Assembly: GCA_035546935.1 (NCBI GenBank)
Contig: DASZVP010000002.1
Location: forward strand, 372,001 to 436,000
Length of the DNA: 64,000 nt
From: DASZVP01 sp035546935
GTDB lineage: Bacteria > Patescibacteriota > Saccharimonadia > Saccharimonadales > UBA4665
Reading direction: 5' to 3'
Shown: piece by piece, positions 8,718 to 16,277 of the stretch
Layout: the number at the start of each line of letters is the position of its first letter
Numbering within the stretch: position 1 is the first letter of the stretch
Translations under genes and position numbers: made by a program
The notes under the pieces: generated by a model
The model's input: only the letters and a program-made list of their open reading frames with translations
The model's database searches: none
What the model was told of the DNA's origin: nothing

Positions 8718-9275
8718 ATGGCCCGAAAAAGAGACAGAGCTTTTGCGTTGTTCGGCGCACTGCTCTTTTTAATTACCAGCTCGGCGCTGACCATAGCCGT
8801 AATTTACACCTTAGTTCAACAAAATAAGAAGCCGGACGATGGCGCGACCAGCCAGGCGGCTAACAGTAAAACGGAGGACAAGACTACGAACCCGCAATCT
8901 AAACTTCAAGGCACCAAATTAGCTAATTTTACCCCTGTTAGCGACGTTTCGCAGCTACAGGAAATCGACACCACGCCAGGCACTGGTGAGGAAGTAAAGC
9001 CCGGCGACACCGTTACCGTCGACTACACTGGCGCGGTGGCAGCTAACGGCATCATTTTCCAGAGCTCTAAGGACTCCGGCCAACCCGTCACTTTCAGTCT
9101 CAGCCAGGTAATTGCTGGCTGGTCGCAGGGGATTCCCGGCATGAAAGTCGGCGGTACGCGCCGCTTGATCATTCCTGCAGGCTTGGCTTATGCCAATAAC
9201 CCGCCGGCTGGATCGGGCATTCCAGACGACGCTGCTCTAGTCTTCGACGTCACGCTTCACTCCATAGGTAAATAA
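8718..9275 (+). CDS. Membrane-anchored FKBP-type peptidyl-prolyl isomerase
   Basis: The 185 residues comprise an N-terminal membrane helix (about 9-35), a Lys/Thr/Gln-rich linker and one FKBP domain (about 85-185). The domain shows VTVDYTGAV, the Phe/Gln turn FQSSKDSGQPVTFSL, VIAGWSQGIPGMKVGGTRR and LVFDVTLHSI, so the core active-site aromatics and VxGW-like loop are present. It should catalyse proline isomerisation of exported proteins outside the membrane. A TATACT box (8689-8694) and GTGGAG before the ATG suggest its own leadered transcript. Confidence 0.9.
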   Translation: MARKRDRAFALFGALLFLITSSALTIAVIYTLVQQNKKPDDGATSQAANSKTEDKTTNPQSKLQGTKLANFTPVSDVSQLQEIDTTPGTGEEVKPGDTVTVDYTGAVAANGIIFQSSKDSGQPVTFSLSQVIAGWSQGIPGMKVGGTRRLIIPAGLAYANNPPAGSGIPDDAALVFDVTLHSIGK

Positions 9276-9312
9276 GCGGAAAAATAGCGTAAAAAGCACA
9301 ATATATAGTGTA

Positions 9313-9341
9313 TTGATTTTAGCTAAAGCGCTATTTATAAT
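9313..9341 (+). promoter_or_regulatory. Sigma70-type promoter upstream of the glutaredoxin leader
   Basis: TTGATT (9313-9318) and TATAAT (9336-9341) are separated by exactly 17 bp. The predicted start is near 9348, which leaves a leader of about 150 nt before the glutaredoxin ATG at 9498. Confidence 0.65.
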
Positions 9342-9382
9342 TAGCTCCACAGTCAGAACTTTTCTGCTAAGAACATAAAAAA

Positions 9383-9455
9383 CACCCAGATCAGCCGGAC
9401 TGCCAAAGCCGTCAATGAGAGACACGGCGGTGGATTCGTCGCCCCTGGGGAGGTG
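9383..9455 (+). promoter_or_regulatory. Candidate structured 5' leader (riboswitch-like) of the glutaredoxin gene
   Basis: CACCCAG (9383-9389) can pair with CTGGGGAGGTG (9445-9455) with a two-base bulge, enclosing a hairpin GCCGT (9408-9412)/ACGGC (9424-9428) and further GCC/GGT pairs. The segment is GC-rich inside an otherwise A-rich leader. It matches no riboswitch consensus I can recall. It is long for this genome, where most promoters abut the start codon. Confidence 0.35.
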
Positions 9456-9497
9456 GAGAGTTCGTCTTAAAAAAACTAAACAAGAGGGGGACCAAAA

Positions 9498-9746
9498 ATG
9501 GTCAAAAACATCACAATTTTCACTACTAACACCTGCGCCTACTGCCAGATGGTAAAAAAGTATCTGGACGCCAAAGGCCAGTCTTATGATGTGGTCAACC
9601 TCGATGAACACCCACACCGTCAAGCTGAAGCTCTGTCACTATCCGGCGCCTACACCGTGCCTGTCACCGTTGTTACCAAGGGTGATGACAGCCAAGAAGT
9701 CATTGTTGGTTATAACCTAGCAAAGCTTGCTCCAGCAGTAGCCTAG
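9498..9746 (+). CDS. Glutaredoxin-like thiol-disulfide protein
   Basis: The 82-residue protein has a thioredoxin fold with the redox motif CAYC at residues 11-14 (TTNTCAYCQMVKKYL), the cis-Pro segment YTVPVTVV and a C-terminal VGYNLAKL. It resembles NrdH/glutaredoxin-like proteins that are reduced by thioredoxin reductase or glutathione. The trxB gene 145 bp downstream makes thioredoxin reductase the likely partner, and no glutathione genes are seen here. A strong Shine-Dalgarno (AAGAGGGGGA) precedes the ATG at the end of a 150-nt leader. Confidence 0.88.
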   Translation: MVKNITIFTTNTCAYCQMVKKYLDAKGQSYDVVNLDEHPHRQAEALSLSGAYTVPVTVVTKGDDSQEVIVGYNLAKLAPAVA

Positions 9747-9864
9747 TTTTTTTGATCCGGCGCGCTGCAGTGTCAGCGACTCCAGTGCTCCTTCGCCGTA
9801 CACTCCCGTACGGCTCAGTCCGCTCTTCATCGCTTCCTTGCATCGCATCCGGCTGAAAGAAACT
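9745..9864. repeat. Structured palindromic element A (downstream of glutaredoxin)
   Basis: Imperfect inverted arms at 9745-9769 and 9839-9864 follow the pattern AGTTTnTTTnAnCCGG plus GCGnTGCA. They enclose a core hairpin GCCGTAC (9795-9801)/GTACGGC (9808-9814). The 15-mer GTACGGCTCAGTCCG (9808-9822) is identical to 13459-13473 in element B. The left arm includes the last bases of the glutaredoxin stop codon, and the element ends before the trxB promoter. Confidence 0.6.
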
Positions 9865-9890
9865 TTTAGAAACTGATAGAATAGGGATCT

Positions 9891-10853
9891 ATGACTGATA
9901 AAAAAGACGAAACACCGAAGCATGATGTGATTATGGTGGGTGCGGGTCCTGCCGCCCTGACCGCTGCCATTTACACCACGCGTGAAGATATTGACACCTT
10001 GCTGTTTGAGCGCGGCGTAGTTGGTGGTTTGGCCGCCGTAACAGATCAAATCGACAACTATCCCGGCTTTGCCCAGGGTATTGAAGGCCTCAAACTGGCT
10101 GACGAACTGCGTCTACAGGCCGAGCGCTTCGGGGCAGTTATAGAACTTGGCGAAGTTATGTCTATCAAAGACGAAGGTGAATATAAGCGCCTAGAGACTA
10201 CCAGCGGCGATATGTTAGCCCGGGCCGTGTTAATCGGCACAGGCTCTGACTACAAGAAAATCGGCGTGCCTGGCGAAGCTGAGTACTACGCCCGCGGTGT
10301 GCACTACTGCGCTACTTGCGACGGGGCCTTTTATCGTGACAAAAAGTTGGTGGTGGTCGGTGGTGGCAACTCGGCCGTTCAGGAAAGTCTGTTTTTGACC
10401 AAATTCGCGACTCATATTGATCTGTTAGTGCGCTCCACCATCAAAGCTAGCGACGTTCTGCAGGACGATCTGCAAAAAATGGTCGATGCCGGCAAAATCA
10501 CCGTTCATTTGAACACCGCCACCGAAGAAATCGTTGGCGAAAACAACCTCGTCACCAAAGTTAAAGCTACCAAAGACGGCAAGCCAGTCGAATTTAAGAC
10601 CGATGGCGTCTTCGTCTTTGTCGGCCTGAAGCCTAACAGCGAGTTTGTCGAAAACAGCGGTATTGAGCTAGACCACGTTCACTTGATAAAAACCGATGAA
10701 AATCTTATGACCTCTGTAAAAGGCATCTTTGCGGCCGGCGACATCCGCAGTGGAGCCACCATGCAAATTGCCTCCGCGGCCGGCGAAGGCGCCACTGCCG
10801 CTCTAAAAATTCGCGAATACCTCGAAGGCCGCGAACATCCCGTTCAGAACTAG
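9891..10853 (+). CDS. trxB: Thioredoxin reductase
   Basis: The 320-residue FAD/NADPH enzyme reduces thioredoxin-like proteins. It has the N-terminal FAD site VGAGPAALTAAIYTTR (about 16-31) and the redox-active CATCDG (Cys about 140 and 143). The NADPH-binding VVVGGGNSAVQESLFL is followed by the C-terminal FAD motif GIFAAGDIRSGATMQIASAA. The length is normal for the low-Mr type. TGATAGAAT (9874-9882) ends 8 nt before the ATG, so the mRNA is likely leaderless and independent of the upstream glutaredoxin transcript. Confidence 0.96.
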   Translation: MTDKKDETPKHDVIMVGAGPAALTAAIYTTREDIDTLLFERGVVGGLAAVTDQIDNYPGFAQGIEGLKLADELRLQAERFGAVIELGEVMSIKDEGEYKRLETTSGDMLARAVLIGTGSDYKKIGVPGEAEYYARGVHYCATCDGAFYRDKKLVVVGGGNSAVQESLFLTKFATHIDLLVRSTIKASDVLQDDLQKMVDAGKITVHLNTATEEIVGENNLVTKVKATKDGKPVEFKTDGVFVFVGLKPNSEFVENSGIELDHVHLIKTDENLMTSVKGIFAAGDIRSGATMQIASAAGEGATAALKIREYLEGREHPVQN

Positions 10854-10929
10854 CCAATTATTAAATTCCGCACAAATTACAACCCATTTTGCTGGCTTTT
10901 ACGCACATGCGGGTCTACAATTTTAAGTA

Positions 10930-11169
10930 ATGAAGCGCGACTATATAGGCATTCTACTAGAGGAAATCCGCGACCAAAACCGGGCGGTGCTAGAGGCGGT
11001 AGGCATGATACAAGCTAAGATCGAAACTCTAGCCACAAAAGATGAAATGAAAGTGGTAGCGGATGACGTTGTCATGCTCAAATTCGCAATGACCGAAACG
11101 AATAAAGACCTGCGCTCCTTAGACGTTCGCGTCTCTCGAATCGAAGACAAACTGTTCGCGGTTGGCTAA
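10930..11169 (+). CDS. Small coiled-coil protein (family copy 1)
   Basis: The 79-residue, highly charged protein starts MKRDYIGILLEEIRDQN and continues as heptad-patterned helix to the end (VRVSRIEDKLFAVG), with no Cys or membrane segment. The start closely matches the protein at 62945 (MKHDYSGFLQEEMNERL), and the layout matches the one at 21395. Small proteins of this type are common in CPR genomes, and I know of no function. TACAAT (10916-10921) ends 8 nt before the ATG. Its stop overlaps the stop of the convergent reductase gene. Confidence 0.7.
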   Translation: MKRDYIGILLEEIRDQNRAVLEAVGMIQAKIETLATKDEMKVVADDVVMLKFAMTETNKDLRSLDVRVSRIEDKLFAVG

Positions 11170-11876
11170 TATTCAGGTTTGTAATTCGGGAAGTAGTCGC
11201 CCACGAACTGATCTTCGCGGATGCGGCCGTTTTTGAGATCTTTTTCCAGCGCTTCCACCATTGGTTCGGGGCCCGAGACGTAGACCAGCGTGTCTTCGGT
11301 GGGTTCGCCAAGTTTCATAATCAGATCAGCGCTCAAAGAGCCACGCTCACCACCCCAAGCTTCGGAAGGGTCGGAAACGACGATGGTGGCATGGACGCCA
11401 GCGCGCTCGAAGGTGTCTTGGAAAATGATTTCATCTTCGTTGCGGACACCGTAGATAAAACGAATATTGCGTTTTTCGCCGGTGGCAGCCAGCCATTCGA
11501 AAATACTGTGAAAAGGTGTCAGGCCAATACCACCCGCCACAAATAACAGAGGTGTCTGGGCCAATTTGGGTAAAACAAAATCGCCCATCGGGTCGCTCAT
11601 AATTAGTTCAGCGCCGGGCTCTAAACTAAACAGCGCCTTTTTAAAGGTGCTGCTCTTGTCGTCACCAGCGTACTTGGTGGTGATGGTCAAAAACTTGTCG
11701 GTTGGGCTGGAAGATAGGGTAAACCAGCGTTTTTCGCCACGGTCGTCAGCGTTCTTGTGATGCAGCGTTAGTTCTATAAATTGGCCAGCCGTATATTGCA
11801 TTTCATGCTCGGGCTGAAAAAAGAAAGTGCGGATATTAGCCGCTTCGTTTTGGGTGTGATCTAGTGTTACATTCAT
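11166..11876 (-). CDS. FNR-like FAD/NAD(P) oxidoreductase
   Basis: The 236-residue protein has the ferredoxin-NADP reductase fold without an iron-sulfur domain: an FAD beta-barrel with RWFTLSSSPTD (flavin RxxS motif), then the NAD(P) half with LLFVAGGIGLTPFHSI, FIYGVRNEDEIIF and LVYVSGPEPMVEAL. It would move electrons between NAD(P)H and an unknown acceptor. I chose the second ATG (11876). The upstream in-frame ATG at 11891 falls inside the promoter region, and TATACT (11883-11888, minus strand) is 6 nt from the chosen start. Confidence 0.85.
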   Translation of the reverse strand: MNVTLDHTQNEAANIRTFFFQPEHEMQYTAGQFIELTLHHKNADDRGEKRWFTLSSSPTDKFLTITTKYAGDDKSSTFKKALFSLEPGAELIMSDPMGDFVLPKLAQTPLLFVAGGIGLTPFHSIFEWLAATGEKRNIRFIYGVRNEDEIIFQDTFERAGVHATIVVSDPSEAWGGERGSLSADLIMKLGEPTEDTLVYVSGPEPMVEALEKDLKNGRIREDQFVGDYFPNYKPEY

Positions 11877-11971
11877 GCCAATAGTATACATTATATAGTG
11901 CCACTAGCCAACCCAGTTATTCTACAATAATCTTCTTGCCAAATAGGCACACAGGTGTTAAAATAAGCGCC

Positions 11972-12622
11972 ATGAAAGCTTTACAATCTACTCAAGACTG
12001 GCTGAAGGCACATCGTCCTAAAGCTGTTGTTTTAGAAGTTGGTGCCGGTGTTTTGCTGGCCCTGTTCGCGGCTCTGTACAGCATTAACTTAACCAAGAAT
12101 GTACCTACAACTCACAAACCCGGTTCAGGCACAGTTAAGGGCGCTTCAACCGATGAAAGTAATTTGGCTAACAGCAATATTTTCGCCTTTACGCACGGCT
12201 CTCGCGGGCTGTTCGTCGTAGTCGGCGGTAAAACAGGTGATGTTGCCCAGGGCGGCGGCTCAAACAGTGGCGGTTCCAATGGCGGCAACGGCGGCAACGG
12301 CGGCAACGGCGGTGGTTTGCAAGGCGGTCCAATTGTAAGCATCCCAGGCGTAACTGTTCCGGGTGTAACTCTTCCCGGCATCACTACGCCCGGCATTAAC
12401 ACGGGCATTGTTAACATCCCGGCCATTAATGTGCCTTCAATTACCATTCCTAGCATTGGTGCCCCAACCATTAACGTGCCGGGCAGTACCACCATCACCA
12501 TTCCGGGCGTCAACTTACCTCCGGTAACGATTCCTCAAGTAACCACTCCTTTGATCAACACGCCTGTCATATCGACACCGGTGATCAACACGCCAACACT
12601 GAATTTGAACCTGGGTCTCTAA
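11972..12622 (+). CDS. Membrane-anchored protein with elastin-like pentapeptide repeats
   Basis: The 216-residue protein has a short basic N-terminus, one membrane helix (about 19-38) and a mixed segment to about residue 92. A Gly/Asn/Ser-rich linker (about 94-115) follows. From about residue 124 to the end there are roughly 18 five-residue units of the form hydrophobic-Pro-x-Ile/Val-Thr/Asn, for example IPGVT, VPGVT, LPGIT, VPSIT and TPVIN. The pattern recalls elastin VPGVG repeats, so an extended, flexible extracellular stalk is plausible. TGTTAAAAT (11956-11964) ends 7 nt before the chosen ATG. No anchoring motif is seen at the C-terminus. Confidence 0.75.
   Translation: MKALQSTQDWLKAHRPKAVVLEVGAGVLLALFAALYSINLTKNVPTTHKPGSGTVKGASTDESNLANSNIFAFTHGSRGLFVVVGGKTGDVAQGGGSNSGGSNGGNGGNGGNGGGLQGGPIVSIPGVTVPGVTLPGITTPGINTGIVNIPAINVPSITIPSIGAPTINVPGSTTITIPGVNLPPVTIPQVTTPLINTPVISTPVINTPTLNLNLGL
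12341..12610 (+). repeat. Pentapeptide-encoding tandem repeat (about 18 x 15 bp)
   Basis: The 3' part of the coding region is a degenerate 15-bp tandem repeat encoding xPx(I/V)(T/N). The units have drifted at third positions, so DNA identity is modest while the protein pattern is kept. That suggests selection on the protein. Confidence 0.7.
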
Positions 12623-13350
12623 GACTTTTTAGACTCGAAACGATCTGGATAGTCAGTAATAACGCCGGCCAGGCCGTGTCGCTCCCAGCGGCGCGCTCTG
12701 GCCGGTTGATTAGCATAGCCCGCTCGTCCAAAACAGCTGAAGAGACGTTCTTTTTGTGGCGTGCCGGGCGGGGCGATCAGTAATTCATAGCCGCCACGGC
12801 GCATGGCGTGCACAAATCCTGGCCAAATCCAGTATTCCAGCATACCAATGCGCTTGGTGCCTACTTGTTTGGCATGACGCACGGCACGTACGCCAGACCA
12901 AAAGTCGATTACCATAGTAGAAATGTCAGGTAGCTCCCGGTGCAGCTCCAATAAGATTGGCTGATCACGAGAGGCGAGGCAAAAATCGCTGTTCGTCCAG
13001 CCCTTTTTTAAGAAGCTTTTAATAACTTTAACAACTGGCTTGACGGGTACCCCAGGTTTGACCTCAACAATTAGTGGCACCTTGCGGTTGATGAGTTCAA
13101 TTGCTTCCTCTAACAGAGGCAAATCTGGTTTGTGAGCTCGTAATTCGGCCAGCGTTGAGCCGGCGATTTTAAGTTGATTACCACTGGCATCGATAAGCTC
13201 CAGATTGTGTATCACTACGACCTGGCCATCGGCCGTTATCTGAACATCGAGCTCAACTTCATCAACATGGTGTTCCAGGGCTTTTTTAAAACTGGCTAGG
13301 GTATTTTCGGGGGCCAGGCCTTTGGCGCCGCGGTGGCCGATGATTTTCAT
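12619..13350 (-). CDS. Glycerophosphodiester phosphodiesterase (GDPD)
   Basis: The 243-residue protein opens MKIIGHRGAKGLAPENTLAS, the GDPD signature with catalytic HRG and ENT. It continues VDEVELDVQITADGQVVVIH, with metal-binding Glu and Asp and the second His, then PLIVEVKPG. The family hydrolyses glycerophosphodiesters to alcohol and glycerol-3-phosphate. The frame is open about 170 nt further upstream, but the HRG motif must be N-terminal, so the ATG at 13350 is right. No signal peptide is present. Its leader is highly structured and can mask the AAAAGG Shine-Dalgarno. Confidence 0.93.
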   Translation of the reverse strand: MKIIGHRGAKGLAPENTLASFKKALEHHVDEVELDVQITADGQVVVIHNLELIDASGNQLKIAGSTLAELRAHKPDLPLLEEAIELINRKVPLIVEVKPGVPVKPVVKVIKSFLKKGWTNSDFCLASRDQPILLELHRELPDISTMVIDFWSGVRAVRHAKQVGTKRIGMLEYWIWPGFVHAMRRGGYELLIAPPGTPQKERLFSCFGRAGYANQPARARRWERHGLAGVITDYPDRFESKKS

Positions 13351-13530
13351 ACCTTTTGCGCCCCGTCGGCCTGCTTGCTGGCGGAGCCAGCAACACCGCC
13401 GCCGCTTTTGGCGCTGCCGCCAATTTTTGCCTGCGCTACTCCTTTCACCGTACCGGCTGTACGGCTCAGTCCGTTGCTCGTCAAGAAATTGGCGGCAGCA
13501 TCCAAACGCAAAAGGCATGCAGGCATACTC
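13351..13530 (-). promoter_or_regulatory. Structured leader of the GDPD gene (element B)
   Basis: On the minus strand the predicted start is near 13528. The far segment 13507-13515 pairs perfectly (9 bp) with 13352-13360, which contains the GDPD Shine-Dalgarno. Inside lie a 14-bp perfect stem (13413-13426 with 13486-13499), a hairpin TTGCTGGC/GCCAGCAA (13375-13393) and the core CCGTAC/GTACGG (13448-13464). The 15-mer at 13459-13473 is identical to part of element A. The folding is an inference from complementarity. Confidence 0.55.
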
Positions 13531-13535
13531 CTGTT

Positions 13536-13545
13536 AGTGTACAAT
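13536..13545. promoter_or_regulatory. Overlapping divergent -10 boxes (ppa and GDPD)
   Basis: Plus-strand TGTACAAT contains TACAAT (13540-13545) for ppa. The reverse complement of 13536-13541 is TACACT, which serves the GDPD gene. The two boxes share two bases, so both promoters cannot be used on the same DNA at once. Confidence 0.5.
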
Positions 13546-13583
13546 ATTTTCAGTTTCTTCATCACTTTAAGTAAGGAGTAAGT

Positions 13584-14105
13584 ATGGCTGATGTAAGCTA
13601 CGGCGACAACGCCCCAGATGCCGTCAATGTGATTATTGAAATTCGCAAAGGCGACCGCAACAAATACGAGGTCGACAAGAAGACCAACCGCCTGTTTTTA
13701 GACCGGGTTAATGCCACCATGTTAGGCTATCCGGCGGACTACGGCTACGTGCCTGACACTCTCTGCGAAGACGGCGACCCTGTTGATGCCTTGGTGATCA
13801 TTGACGAATCACTGCCATACGGTGTAGTTGTGCCTTCGCGACCAATTGGTGTGTTGTACTTTGAAGACGACGGCGAAATGGACGAAAAGCTGATCGTCGT
13901 GCCGGTTGATGATGTCAGCAAAGACCACCTAACAGAGGTGGATCAGCTGGGCAACAACTTCAAGAAAGTTATTGAGCACTTCTACAGCCACTACAAGGAC
14001 TGGAAGAAGGGCTGGACCGGTGTGAAAGCTGAGTTCAAGGGCTGGGGCGACGCCGCTGCAGCTAAAAAAGTCATTCAAGAATCAATCGAACGCGCGAAAG
14101 GTTAA
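13584..14105 (+). CDS. ppa: Inorganic pyrophosphatase, family I
   Basis: The 173-residue soluble enzyme hydrolyses pyrophosphate released by biosynthesis. It has the family I signatures NVIIEIRKGDRNKYEVDKK, YPADYGYVPDTLCEDGDPVDAL with the D-G-D-P-V-D metal cluster, and a C-terminal FFSHYKDWK-like segment (HFYSHYKDWKKG). AAGGAG lies 7 nt before the ATG, about 30 nt downstream of its predicted transcription start, so this is a conventional leadered gene. The next gene follows after 2 nt. Confidence 0.97.
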   Translation: MADVSYGDNAPDAVNVIIEIRKGDRNKYEVDKKTNRLFLDRVNATMLGYPADYGYVPDTLCEDGDPVDALVIIDESLPYGVVVPSRPIGVLYFEDDGEMDEKLIVVPVDDVSKDHLTEVDQLGNNFKKVIEHFYSHYKDWKKGWTGVKAEFKGWGDAAAAKKVIQESIERAKG

Positions 14106-14107
14106 TT

Positions 14108-14569
14108 ATGGGCAATCCTGAAGTCAGGGTGGCTGATAAAAACTTAGCTAGTGAAAAGCTGGCGGAGCGGTGTGAAGTAAAGCGTCTGGGCGCCCGCAGT
14201 CTGGACAGAGCAGCAGAAGACCGCAATTTTGATATGTTTACGACCCTCAACGAAGAGTACCGCATACTAGTGGCCAACTTAGCTGCCGAGATTGAAGGCA
14301 ATCTTGGCGAAACCGCTTCGGTTGTTGGTCGTCCATCTTGGTTCCATATAGTGACCAACAATAAGGGGCCAGAGCCCTTATATATCGATATGCCAGCCTA
14401 TCCCAAAGGTGACAAACAACGCATCCCGCAGAACATTACCGGCGAGCTGGTCAATATTAACGAAGGTGAACTCACCGTGCGCAACGGCGGCGGCGATCTC
14501 ATTATCTTCCCAATTGAAGATATCGATAGCATCAATTTGCCAATGATTGCGCCAGTTACCGGTGTATGA
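14108..14569 (+). CDS. Hypothetical protein, 153 aa
   Basis: I do not recognise this family. The N-terminal half (about 1-70) is charged and helical. The C-terminal half (about 80-153) is beta-rich, with TGELVNINEGELTVRNGGG and LIIFPIEDIDSINLP, which looks like an Sm-like or small barrel fold. It has no signal peptide. It sits 2 nt after ppa, and its stop overlaps the Nudix start (ATGA), so it is co-translated with them. Confidence 0.65.
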   Translation: MGNPEVRVADKNLASEKLAERCEVKRLGARSLDRAAEDRNFDMFTTLNEEYRILVANLAAEIEGNLGETASVVGRPSWFHIVTNNKGPEPLYIDMPAYPKGDKQRIPQNITGELVNINEGELTVRNGGGDLIIFPIEDIDSINLPMIAPVTGV

Positions 14570-15162
14570 AAAAGACATTGCCTGCGAACGCAGCCTTGAT
14601 TCCCGCCAATGCCAAGCCGGTGTTTAAGGGGCAGATTTTTGATGTTTGGCAGTGGCCACAAGAGATGTTTGACGGTTCTACAGAGACATTTGAAATGCTG
14701 CGGCGCCCTGACACCGTCCAAGTGATTGTGGTGCGCGACCAACAGATACTGTTGGTCGAAGATGAGCAGCCGGGTCGCAGCGTGCGACTCCATTTTCCCG
14801 GCGGTCGTGTAGATGATAAAGACGATTCTTGGCTGGCTGCCGCTCAGCGTGAATTACTGGAGGAAACTGGTCTGAGCTGCGCTGATTGGCGCCTGATTGA
14901 TGTTCAGCAACCAGCCATTAAAATCGAATGGTTTACACCAATCTTCCTGGCCCAAAACGTAACCTCTGAAGTGGCGGCTCAGGTTGATGTGGCTGGCGAG
15001 AAGATTAAGCCGGTCTGGCAAGATTTTACTGCCGTGCGAGAGCGAGTTTTAGCCGGTGATGAGCCGACAATGGTCTACTTGCTGCCGTTTTTTAACCACG
15101 TTGAAAGTCTGGCAGCGCTGGTTAATCACCCGGAGATGACCGGCGAAACCGTCGATCGCTAA
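14566..15162 (+). CDS. NUDIX hydrolase (ADP-ribose pyrophosphatase-like)
   Basis: The 198-residue protein has a Nudix box FPGGRVDDKDDSWLAAAQR followed by ELLEETGL, which keeps the REL-EE-TG catalytic helix. Asp replaces the first Glu, and one extra residue sits in the loop. An upstream RRPDTVQVIVVRDQQILLV strand matches ADP-ribose/NDP-sugar type members. It probably clears a nucleoside diphosphate derivative in the cytoplasm, though the substrate cannot be told. It is translationally coupled to the preceding gene by a 4-nt overlap. Confidence 0.85.
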   Translation: MKKTLPANAALIPANAKPVFKGQIFDVWQWPQEMFDGSTETFEMLRRPDTVQVIVVRDQQILLVEDEQPGRSVRLHFPGGRVDDKDDSWLAAAQRELLEETGLSCADWRLIDVQQPAIKIEWFTPIFLAQNVTSEVAAQVDVAGEKIKPVWQDFTAVRERVLAGDEPTMVYLLPFFNHVESLAALVNHPEMTGETVDR

Positions 15163-15164
15163 AC

Positions 15165-15193
15165 TTGCACTGTTGCTCAGCGGCTTTTACAAT
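15165..15193 (+). promoter_or_regulatory. Sigma70-type promoter of the gap operon
   Basis: TTGCAC (15165-15170) and TACAAT (15188-15193) are spaced 17 bp apart. The leader is about 38 nt and contains CGGAGAT before the gap ATG. It probably drives the whole run from gap to the transketolase C-terminal subunit. Confidence 0.6.
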
Positions 15194-15238
15194 AGAAGCA
15201 TAAGCGTTAAAATAAAAATAGAAACGGAGATCTAACAG

Positions 15239-16276
15239 ATGAAAACAAGGGTGGCAATTAATGGTTTTGGCCGAATTGGCCGTAATGCTTTTAAAATTGC
15301 GTTCGAGCGCAGTGATCTTGAAATCGTGGCGGTCAACGACCTGACCGACACCAAAACTCTAGCTTACTTGCTGAAACATGACAGTAATTACGGCAACTAT
15401 CAAAAAGAGGTCAGTGCCGACGACACGCACATAATCGTCGATGATCACAAAGTTTTGGTAACGGCCGAAAAAGACCCATCACTATTGCCTTGGGCTGAGC
15501 ACAAGATCGACGTCGTCATTGAGTCGACAGGTCGTTTTACTAAAGTTGAAGACGCCTCGTTGCACATTAAGGCTGGTGCTAAAAGGGTGGTGATCTCTGG
15601 TCCGACTAAGAGTGAAGGCGCTGACACCATAGTACTGGGCGCCAATGATAACAAGTTAGACAACGCCACGGAAGTTATCAGCAATGCCAGCTGTACCACC
15701 AACTCGTTGGGTGCTGTCATGGCGATTTTGGACTCGGAATTTGGAGTTGAGAAGTCGCTGCTGACCACTGTCCATGCTGATACAGCCAGCCAAACCCTGA
15801 CTGACGCCCCGGAAAAAGATGTGCGCGAAGGCCGCGCTGCTTCACAGAACATCGTGCCCACTACTACTGGCGCCGCAATTGCTGTAACGCTAACTTTGCC
15901 GCAGCTTAAAGACAAATTTGATGGCCTAAGCATTCGCGTGCCAGTGCCGGTGGTCTCGATTAGCGACGTCACGGCGCTCTTGCAGCGCAGCGTCACCGTT
16001 GAAGAAGTTAACAATGCTTTCAAAAAAGCCGCCAAAGAGCCTTACTACCAAGGTATTTTGGATGTCTCCGAAGAGCCGCTAGTGAGCACCGATTACATAG
16101 GTAATAGTCACTCCGGCATTGTCGATTTGCTGCTGACTAAAGTCGTTGACGGTAACCTAGTGAAAGTCATGGTCTGGTACGACAACGAATGGGGCTATTC
16201 CAACCGTTTGGTAGAGGTTGTAGCCGATACCGGACGCATTCTGCACAAGAAAGATCAGGATCACAAGCACGACTAG
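15239..16276 (+). CDS. gap: Glyceraldehyde-3-phosphate dehydrogenase
   Basis: The 345-residue enzyme has the NAD-binding start VAINGFGRIGRNAFKI, the active-site SNASCTTNSL (Cys about 151), the catalytic-His region TVHADTASQTLTDAP and WYDNEWGYSNRLVE near the end. It oxidises glyceraldehyde-3-phosphate to 1,3-bisphosphoglycerate in lower glycolysis. It is first in a tight operon, with rpiB starting 1 nt after its stop. The family match is full length. Confidence 0.98.
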   Translation: MKTRVAINGFGRIGRNAFKIAFERSDLEIVAVNDLTDTKTLAYLLKHDSNYGNYQKEVSADDTHIIVDDHKVLVTAEKDPSLLPWAEHKIDVVIESTGRFTKVEDASLHIKAGAKRVVISGPTKSEGADTIVLGANDNKLDNATEVISNASCTTNSLGAVMAILDSEFGVEKSLLTTVHADTASQTLTDAPEKDVREGRAASQNIVPTTTGAAIAVTLTLPQLKDKFDGLSIRVPVPVVSISDVTALLQRSVTVEEVNNAFKKAAKEPYYQGILDVSEEPLVSTDYIGNSHSGIVDLLLTKVVDGNLVKVMVWYDNEWGYSNRLVEVVADTGRILHKKDQDHKHD

Positions 16277-16277
16277 G

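Noticed and set aside
12112..12513. 133-residue minus-strand open frame opposite the repeat gene
   Set aside because: It is a shadow of the Pro/Gly-rich repeats; it has no promoter or ribosome site, and the plus-strand protein is coherent.
13351..13518. N-terminal extension of the GDPD protein
   Set aside because: It is Arg/Cys-rich and not family-like, and it coincides with the hairpin leader; HRG should lie near the N-terminus.
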